DNA of 64,000 nucleotides from TMP-86 sp964247385. GTDB lineage: Bacteria > Pseudomonadota > Gammaproteobacteria > Steroidobacterales > Steroidobacteraceae. The notes below the pieces were generated by a model that saw nothing but the letters and a program-made list of their open reading frames with translations, did no database searches and had not been told where the DNA came from. The stretch is from assembly GCA_964247385.1 (NCBI GenBank), contig CAXTUB010000002.1:124001-188000 (forward strand), read 5' to 3'. Below, piece by piece: positions 58,254 to 64,000 of the stretch. Position 1 is the first letter of the stretch; each line of letters starts with the position of its first letter. Made by a program: the position numbers and the translations under genes.

Positions 58254-59526
58254 GAACGTCGTCGTCGTTGGCCTGCAATGGGGCGATGAGGGCAAAGGCA
58301 AGATCGTCGATCTACTCACCGACCGGGCGCAGGCTGTGGCGCGCTTCCAAGGCGGCCACAATGCGGGTCACACACTCGTGATCGATGGCGAGAAGACGAT
58401 TCTGTCGCTCCTGCCGTCCGGCATCCTGCACGAGGGCGTGAGGTGTCTCATCGGTAATGGCGTCGTCCTCTCGTTGGAAGCCTTGTTCAAAGAAGCCGAT
58501 GGATTGGTGGCGCGCGGTGTGCCGGTGTTCGAGCGGCTGCGCGTGAGCTCCGCATGCGCGCTGATCCTGCCTTCGCACGTTGCACTCGATCGCGCGCGCG
58601 AGCACGCGCAAGGGGCCAATGCCATTGGCACCACCGGGCGCGGCATTGGCCCGGCCTACGAAGACAAGGTTGCGCGCCGCGCACTGCGCGTCAGCGACTT
58701 GTTCCACCGTGAGCGATTCGCGGCAAAGCTCGGCGAAGTGCTGAACTATCACAACTTCTTGCTGCAGCACTATTACAAGCAGAGCGGCATCGATTTCGCG
58801 CAGGTGTTGGAAGCTCATCTGGCGTATGCCGAAAGACTGCGGCCGCTCGTCACCGACGTCGCCGATGAGTTGCAAGCCCTGCGCGCGACGGGCGCCAACG
58901 TGCTGTTCGAGGGAGCTCAGGGCGCCATGCTCGACGTCGATTTGGGAACGTATCCTTACGTCACCTCGTCGACTACGACGGCGGGCGGCGCTGCGTCGGG
59001 CACGGGCATCGGGCCGCGGGCTTTCGACGCGGTGCTTGGTGTGGTGAAAGCTTACGCGACGCGAGTCGGCGCGGGGCCGTTTCCCACCGAGCTGTTCGAT
59101 GCGAACGCCGAGCACTTATCGCGGGTCGGTCATGAGTTCGGCTCGGTGACGGGCCGGCGCCGCCGCTGCGGATGGTTCGACATGGCGGCGCTGCGGCGAG
59201 CCATCGTTCACAGCAGCGTATCATCGCTCTGTGTGACCAAGCTCGATGTACTGGATGGTCTCGATGTGATCCGAGTGGCGGTGGATTACCGCGGCGCCTC
59301 GCAACTGAACGGCGATGGGGACTTCACCCGCGACGTCGAGCCGGTCTACGAGGAATGGCCCGGTTGGAGCACGAGCGTGGCCGGCGCGACGCGCGAATCG
59401 CAGTTACCGGATGAGGCCCGTCGCTATCTCGATCGGTTGGCGGATCTTGCGGGAGTGCCCATCGATATTGTCTCGACCGGTCCCGAGCGCGACCAGACCA
59501 TCGTGCACAGACATCCCTTTGCTTGA
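58246..59526 (+). CDS. purA: Adenylosuccinate synthetase
   Basis: A 426-residue enzyme from the ATG at 58246 (MGRNVVVVGLQWGDEGKGKIVD), overlapping the DUF2065 stop by eight bases. GTP/IMP motifs include GLQWGDEGKGK, GGHNAGHTL, GTTGRGIGPAYEDK, EGAQGAMLDVDLGTYPYVTSS and RRRRCGWFD. It converts IMP and aspartate to adenylosuccinate with GTP, the first committed step to AMP. Confidence 0.96.
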   Translation: MGRNVVVVGLQWGDEGKGKIVDLLTDRAQAVARFQGGHNAGHTLVIDGEKTILSLLPSGILHEGVRCLIGNGVVLSLEALFKEADGLVARGVPVFERLRVSSACALILPSHVALDRAREHAQGANAIGTTGRGIGPAYEDKVARRALRVSDLFHRERFAAKLGEVLNYHNFLLQHYYKQSGIDFAQVLEAHLAYAERLRPLVTDVADELQALRATGANVLFEGAQGAMLDVDLGTYPYVTSSTTTAGGAASGTGIGPRAFDAVLGVVKAYATRVGAGPFPTELFDANAEHLSRVGHEFGSVTGRRRRCGWFDMAALRRAIVHSSVSSLCVTKLDVLDGLDVIRVAVDYRGASQLNGDGDFTRDVEPVYEEWPGWSTSVAGATRESQLPDEARRYLDRLADLAGVPIDIVSTGPERDQTIVHRHPFA

Positions 59527-59533
59527 GTCACGG

Positions 59534-60019
59534 GTGAGCGAAATGCAACGAATCACACCTTTCTTGTGGTACGCGCGCCAAGCTGAAGAAGCGGCTCAGT
59601 TTTACTGCGCCATCTTTCCGGATTCGCGCATCGAGCGCGTGGTTGCGCTGCCGGTGGATACGCCTAGCGGTCCGGCGGGCTCGGTGCGGGTGGTCGAGTT
59701 CGCTCTTTTCGGGCAACGCTTCACCGCCATGAGCGCCGGCGAGCTCGATTCGTTCAACCACTCCATTTCTTTCGTCGTGAGCTGCGAGACTCAGCAGGAA
59801 ATCGATCGCTATTGGAATGCGCTGCTCGACGGCGGCAAAGCGGAGGAGTGCGGGTGGCTCAAGGATAAGTACGGCGTGTCCTGGCAGATCGTTCCGACGG
59901 TGCTCACCGAGATGATGGCGGGCACGGATCAGGCCAAAGCGAAACGCGCAAGCGAGGCCATGCTGCAAATGGTGAAGCTCGATATCGAGAAGCTGCGCGC
60001 AGCGTTCGAAGGCAGGTGA
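59534..60019 (+). CDS. VOC (PhnB-like) family protein
   Basis: A 161-residue protein from the GTG at 59534 (an ATG at 59543 is possible). ITPFLWYARQAEEAAQFYCAIFPDSRI, FNHSISFVVSCETQQEIDRYWNALL and CGWLKDKYGVSWQIVP are the signatures of the PhnB/3-demethylubiquinone methyltransferase-like VOC family. Substrate unknown. The stop overlaps the next gene's GTG by four bases, so the two are coupled. Confidence 0.85.
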   Translation: MSEMQRITPFLWYARQAEEAAQFYCAIFPDSRIERVVALPVDTPSGPAGSVRVVEFALFGQRFTAMSAGELDSFNHSISFVVSCETQQEIDRYWNALLDGGKAEECGWLKDKYGVSWQIVPTVLTEMMAGTDQAKAKRASEAMLQMVKLDIEKLRAAFEGR

Positions 60020-60660
60020 TCTCGGTCGAACCGATGGCGATGATCACCGATGCCGACGACTTTTTCACCATCGGGTGCGGTCGTTGCGATCGCTTCGCTA
60101 CGCCGGACTGCTCGGTCCGCTTTTGGGTGGACGGCTTGAATCAGCTACGCCGCATCGTCCTCGACACGGGTCTCCAAGAGACGGTGAAATGGGGGCACCC
60201 TTGCTACATGCACGCCGGGCGCAACATCGCGATTCTGATGGCGCTGAGGAGTGATTTCCGGCTGGGTTTTATGAACCCAAGCCTGTTGGTCGACGATGCA
60301 GGTGTGCTGCAACCCGCAGGCCCCAACAGCCGGACGCCGAGCGTGTTACATCTCGCGTCCGCAGAACAAGTCGCGAAACTCGAGCCGGTCATCCGCGGAT
60401 ATCTGAAGCAGTTGATGGGCTTTGCCGAGGCTGGGGTCCGACCGACTAAGGTGACGCGCGAGATCGATATGCCGGACGAACTGATTGAGGCGCTTAAGGC
60501 CGATCTGGAACTGGGCGAGGCGTTCTGGGCACTCACACCGGGACGGCGGCGGAGCTACGTGTTTAACCTCAACCAAGCCAAGCAATCGGCGACCCGCCAT
60601 GCGCGGATCGCGAAGTATCGAGATAAGATCATCGCCGGCAAGGGTGCATTGGAGCGATGA
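60016..60660 (+). CDS. DUF1801/YdeI-like protein
   Basis: A 214-residue protein with a DUF1801-type region (VLDTGLQETVKWGHPCYMHAGRNIAILMALRSDFRLGFMNP) and a C-terminal YdeI/OmpD-associated helix (MPDELIEALKADLELGEAFWALTPGRRRSYVFNLNQAKQSATRHARI). Function unknown; the family often travels with VOC proteins. The GTG start overlaps the VOC stop (GTGA). Confidence 0.85.
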   Translation: MISVEPMAMITDADDFFTIGCGRCDRFATPDCSVRFWVDGLNQLRRIVLDTGLQETVKWGHPCYMHAGRNIAILMALRSDFRLGFMNPSLLVDDAGVLQPAGPNSRTPSVLHLASAEQVAKLEPVIRGYLKQLMGFAEAGVRPTKVTREIDMPDELIEALKADLELGEAFWALTPGRRRSYVFNLNQAKQSATRHARIAKYRDKIIAGKGALER

Positions 60661-60909
60661 TGCTCAGCAGGCTTCAGCAAACGCCGTATACTTCCGCTCT
60701 TTGCGATCAAAGTAACAACTTCCCTGTCCGTGAGCGCCATTCGACTGTCCGGAGCCGAACTCGAATTCGCGCCGAATCCTACCCACTGCCGAGCTGCGGC
60801 CAAGCGCAAACAGCTCGGTGTGCAATCGGCGGCAACCTCACGAAAAAACAGCGAGTTATTCGATAAGGAACATCAGAACGAACTGCTGCGAGCTGCCGCG
60901 GAGCGCTAT
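60661..60909. other. Intergenic region before tRNA-Leu
   Basis: About 250 bases downstream of the DUF1801 gene and beyond the 3' end of tRNA-Leu. I see no gene or strong hairpin. Confidence 0.5.
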
Positions 60910-60994
60910 TGGTGCCCAGGAGAGGACTCGAACCTCCACGAATTTCTCCACTGGTACCTGAAACCAGCGCGTCTACCAGTTCCGCCACCTGGGC
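60910..60994 (-). tRNA. tRNA-Leu (anticodon CAG)
   Basis: The reverse complement is an 85-base class II tRNA with encoded CCA. The acceptor stem GCCCAGG/CCTGGGC is perfect. The anticodon stem CTGGT/ACCAG holds loop T-T-C-A-G-G-T with anticodon CAG (Leu, codon CUG). A long variable arm, T-arm GAGGTTCGAGTCCTC and the Leu-type discriminator A are present. Confidence 0.95.
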
Positions 60995-61008
60995 TTTTTC
61001 GCGCGCCG

Positions 61009-61037
61009 AATCTATACAGAGCGGTGGCTACTGTCAA
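61009..61037 (-). promoter_or_regulatory. Sigma-70 promoter of tRNA-Leu
   Basis: On the minus strand a perfect -35 TTGACA (61032-61037) is followed by either TATAGA at a 15-base or TAGATT at a 17-base spacing, ending about 15 bases upstream of the tRNA. Confidence 0.6.
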
Positions 61038-61128
61038 TCGAGCTTACTGCCATTGAGTTTTCTGCAGTCGATCGAAGTCTGCGTGAAACACCACGTCTCA
61101 TGAGGCACCCAAATGAAATATCAGAAGA

Positions 61129-63396
61129 ATGAAGCGAACTAATCGAAGAAACCGCCGTAGGCCGAGCAAAGCGCCGGGTGTCAGCGGCGAAGATCCGCAT
61201 CTGCAGCGCGAACGCGAGCGCTACGCCGAACCCATCGCCAGCCGCGAATGGCTGCTCAGCCACATTGAATCCTCCGCGCAAGCGCTTTCCGCGGCGCGGC
61301 TTGCCAAGCGCCTCGGCCTCACCACCGATACGCAGCGCACGGCGCTCGAAAAACGTCTGGCAGCCATGGTGCGTGATGGTGAGCTGTCAGCGGAGGAGGG
61401 CGGCTTTCGTGCAATGGGCGCGGGCCATCTCATCACCGGGCGAGTAAGAGGCCGTGCGCAGGGCGAGGTGCTGCTGCTGCCCGATGATGGTTCAGCTCCG
61501 CTCGTCATTGCGCGTGGCGATTTAGCCTCGCTCATGCATCGCGACCGCGTCGAAGCGCGCATCGTGGGCATCGGCGAGAAGGGCCGGCGGTTGGCGAAAG
61601 TCGTGCGTCGAGTCGATGAAGGCCCGGCACGGATCGCGGGGATGCTGATGGGCGGCCGCGGAACAGCGCGATTGGAAGCGGAGGATCCGGGACATTGGTA
61701 TCCCATCGAATTGGATGCCGATCATCTGCACGGCGCAGCCAATGGCGATTACATCGTCGCGCAAGTGCACCGTCGGCCGCTGCGCGACACGCCCGCCAAA
61801 GCGCGTGTCGTCGAAGTGCTGTCGGATATGCGTCCTGCGGATCGGGCGGCGGTTTTTGCCATCCTGCGCCACGATTTGCCGGTGGAATTTCCTCGCGATG
61901 TCTTGGCCTCTGCCGAGGCGCTAGGCACCGAAGTGGGCGCACGTGATCTGAAGAATCGCATCGATTTGCGCGACCTTCCGCTCGTTACGATTGATGGCGA
62001 GGACGCGAGAGATTTCGATGATGCGGTGTTTGCACAACCCTCGCGCGGCGAAGGCTGGCGGCTCATCGTCGCCATTGCCGACGTGTCGCACTACGTCCGC
62101 CCGCATTCTGCGTTGGATGCGGAGGCCCGCCGCCGCTCGACCTCGGTGTATTTCCCCGATCGCGCGATTCCCATGCTGCCCGAGCGGCTGTCGAATCATT
62201 TGTGCTCGCTGATGCCCAATGTAGATCGCCTTGCGATGGTCTGCGATATGCATGTGGCGAAAAACGGTGGCGTTTCGCGCGCGCGTTTCTATGAGGCCGT
62301 CATTCGCTCGCACGCTCGACTGACGTATGACAATGCATGGGCCTATCTTGCGGCGCCCGCAGCCGCCAATGTCAGTGTGCCGGCGGAAGTGCGCGGCTCG
62401 CTCGACTCGCTGCACGAAGTGTACGGCGCCCTGGCGCGCGCGCGCGCCGGGCGGGGTGCGCTGGATTTTCGCGGCAGCGAAGTCAAAGCGCGTATCGGCA
62501 GCGATGGAGTCATCGTCGGCTTTGCCGCCAGTGAGCGCAATGATGCGCACCGACTCATCGAAGAGTGCATGATCGCTGCGAATGTGCAGTCGGCCGCCGC
62601 GCTTCGAAAGCACAAGATGCCGGGATTGTATCGAATCCACGCGCCGCCCAAGTCCGATCGCGTCAGCGAGTTGCAACGTGTGATGCAAGCGTTGCAAGTG
62701 GGCGCGCAGTTTTCGCAGGATCCCACGCCGCGCGAGTTTCGCCAGCTCATCGAGCGGCTGCAAGGCCGCGCCGATTCGCAGCTGCTGGAAATGCTGGTCA
62801 TCCGCACGCTCGCGCAAGCCGTCTATTCGCCTGGGAACGTGGGGCATTTTGGACTCGCATTGCAGGAATATGCGCACTTCACATCGCCCATCCGCCGCTA
62901 CCCAGATCTCATCGTGCACCGTTCGCTGAAAGCCGCATTGCTGCCGGAGTCGGTCGAGGGTCGGCGCTATGAAACGACTGATCTCGATGAGCTCGGAGTC
63001 GAGACTTCACTGCGCGAGCGGCGTGCGGACGATGCCGCACGCGATGTCATCAGTTACCTCAAGTGTCTGTACATGCAGCCGCGCATCGGCGAAGTATTCG
63101 ATGCCTCCATCACGAGCGCGACCGAATTTGGATTGTTCGTGCAGCTGAGCCAGGTGCCCATCGATGGTCTGGTGCATATCAGTACACTGCCGGGAGACTT
63201 CTGGGAGCTCGATCGCAGCCGGGTTCAGCTCGTGGGGCGAAGGACCCACAAGCGCTGGGTGCTGGGCGGCGCAGTGCGAGTGCGGTTGGCGCGAGTCGAT
63301 TTGGCGCAGCGGCGCATCGATTTTGAGTTGGACGATGCGGCTTTGCCGCGCGCACATGCGCTTCGCCGCAGATCGCGCAGCCGCGCACGTGCGTGA
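61129..63396 (+). CDS. rnr: Ribonuclease R
   Basis: A 755-residue exoribonuclease. The RNase II/R catalytic core includes DGEDARDFDDAVFA (active-site Asp cluster), VADVSHYVRPHSALDAEARRRSTSVYFPDRAIPMLPERLSN and HFTSPIRRYPDLIVHR. The S1 domain (GEVFDASITSATEFGLFVQL, about 647-666) and a basic C-terminal tail (LRRRSRSRARA) follow. It is somewhat shorter than E. coli RNase R (813 aa). It degrades structured RNA. The GTG of rlmB overlaps its stop. Confidence 0.95.
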   Translation: MKRTNRRNRRRPSKAPGVSGEDPHLQRERERYAEPIASREWLLSHIESSAQALSAARLAKRLGLTTDTQRTALEKRLAAMVRDGELSAEEGGFRAMGAGHLITGRVRGRAQGEVLLLPDDGSAPLVIARGDLASLMHRDRVEARIVGIGEKGRRLAKVVRRVDEGPARIAGMLMGGRGTARLEAEDPGHWYPIELDADHLHGAANGDYIVAQVHRRPLRDTPAKARVVEVLSDMRPADRAAVFAILRHDLPVEFPRDVLASAEALGTEVGARDLKNRIDLRDLPLVTIDGEDARDFDDAVFAQPSRGEGWRLIVAIADVSHYVRPHSALDAEARRRSTSVYFPDRAIPMLPERLSNHLCSLMPNVDRLAMVCDMHVAKNGGVSRARFYEAVIRSHARLTYDNAWAYLAAPAAANVSVPAEVRGSLDSLHEVYGALARARAGRGALDFRGSEVKARIGSDGVIVGFAASERNDAHRLIEECMIAANVQSAAALRKHKMPGLYRIHAPPKSDRVSELQRVMQALQVGAQFSQDPTPREFRQLIERLQGRADSQLLEMLVIRTLAQAVYSPGNVGHFGLALQEYAHFTSPIRRYPDLIVHRSLKAALLPESVEGRRYETTDLDELGVETSLRERRADDAARDVISYLKCLYMQPRIGEVFDASITSATEFGLFVQLSQVPIDGLVHISTLPGDFWELDRSRVQLVGRRTHKRWVLGGAVRVRLARVDLAQRRIDFELDDAALPRAHALRRRSRSRARA

Positions 63397-64000
63397 GCGA
63401 TCGTCGCACCATGGTCTTTGGAGTGCACGCAACGAGCGCCGTGCTCGATCGCGCCGGAGACCGCGTGCTCGAGCTTTGGATTCAGTATGGAGCCGAGGCG
63501 CGTCTGTCCGCTTTGATGGAGCGTGCGCAAAACCTCGGCTTGAATGTACAGCAGGCATCGGCCGCCACGCTGTCGAAGCTCGCGGGGAGTGAGGCCCATC
63601 AAGGCGTGGTCGCTGCGGTTCGGCCTCGCGCAATCATGAGCGAGGCTCAATGGCTCGATTCGCTCGATGCAATCGAAACGCCTGTGCTCCTGCTGTTGCT
63701 CGATGGCGTTACCGATCCGCACAATCTCGGTGCCTGTGTACGGAGCGCCGCCGCAGCGGGCGCACAAGCCGTCATCGTCCCCAAGGACCGGACGGCGCCG
63801 ATGACAGGGATCGCCATCAAGGCTGCGGCAGGCGCGGCGGAAATCATTTCTGTCGTCGCGGTCACCAATCTTTCGCGCCATATGCAGGCATTGCACGAGC
63901 GCCAAGTACGTATTGGGGGCTTGGATGCGCACGCCGAGCAATCCGTGTTCGATTTCGACATGACAGGCTCTGTTGCGCTCGCCCTTGGAGCGGAGGATCG
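63393..64000 (+). CDS. rlmB: 23S rRNA Gm2251 methyltransferase RlmB (5' part, cut by the right edge)
   Basis: Open from a GTG at 63393 (overlapping the rnr stop by GTGA; an ATG at 63411 also fits) to the window edge. The N-terminal substrate-binding domain starts VFGVHATSAVLDRAGDR, then HQGVVAAVRPR leads into the SpoU domain (LLLLDGVTDPHNLGACVRSAAAAG and KDRTAPM). It methylates the 2'-OH of G2251 in 23S rRNA. The rnr-rlmB pair is a gammaproteobacterial hallmark. The 3' end lies outside the window. Confidence 0.94.
   Translation, partial: MSDRRTMVFGVHATSAVLDRAGDRVLELWIQYGAEARLSALMERAQNLGLNVQQASAATLSKLAGSEAHQGVVAAVRPRAIMSEAQWLDSLDAIETPVLLLLLDGVTDPHNLGACVRSAAAAGAQAVIVPKDRTAPMTGIAIKAAAGAAEIISVVAVTNLSRHMQALHERQVRIGGLDAHAEQSVFDFDMTGSVALALGAED

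Noticed and set aside
1..64000. CRISPR arrays, insertion sequences, prophage or integrative elements.
   Set aside because: No regularly spaced repeats, transposase or integrase frames, or attachment-site duplications at the two tRNA genes were seen.

Overview
The window is a GC-rich bacterial chromosome segment, most likely from a gammaproteobacterium outside the Enterobacterales. The main evidence is the right third, which carries the classical gammaproteobacterial order queG / nnr-tsaE-amiC-mutL-miaA-hfq-hflX-hflK-hflC-DUF2065-purA ... rnr-rlmB, together with pcnB-folK. An imuA-imuB-dnaE2 mutagenesis operon and frequent GTG/TTG starts fit Xanthomonadales, Nevskiales or Steroidobacterales-like lineages. 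No rRNA, IS element, prophage or CRISPR array was seen.

Left region (1-16.5 kb): one-carbon and methylamine catabolism. The minus strand carries a dimethylglycine/sarcosine dehydrogenase-type flavoprotein, soxB and the start of soxD, with a GbdR-like regulator divergent from them. After a secreted S8 protease come purU and a tight plus-strand series: corrinoid protein, DUF1638, 'virulence factor' family, MetV, MetF, methyltetrahydrofolate:corrinoid methyltransferase and a RACo-type ferredoxin/ASKHA activator. A non-pyrrolysine MttB-family methyltransferase converges on the series. Together they could take a quaternary amine such as glycine betaine to glycine: one methyl through a corrinoid protein to tetrahydrofolate, the rest through flavin oxidases, with PurU releasing formate.

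Middle region (16.5-44 kb): accessory genes. These are an alpha/beta hydrolase, threonine aldolase, a ZorA/ZorB-like membrane pair with a third Cys/His protein, an M20 amidohydrolase, a small gene plus nucleotidyltransferase pair, and the SOS mutasome with a strong LexA box. They continue with a BLUF photoreceptor fused to a B12-binding-type domain, a decayed S53 peptidase tail, treYZ, DUF1275, and a periplasmic redox neighbourhood. That neighbourhood has a cytochrome b and YedY-like molybdoenzyme, a two-component system, a di-heme peroxidase-like lipoprotein, a Met-rich MXKDX protein and a DUF1223 protein with a PhoB-type direct repeat upstream.

Right region (44-64 kb): tRNA-Glu(CTC), pcnB-folK-deoxynucleoside kinase, queG divergent from nnr, then the tsaE-to-purA cluster, two small accessory genes, tRNA-Leu(CAG), rnr and the start of rlmB. 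miaA is interrupted by a 74-bp imperfect duplication containing a run of 12 G, which looks more like an assembly problem than a real pseudogene.
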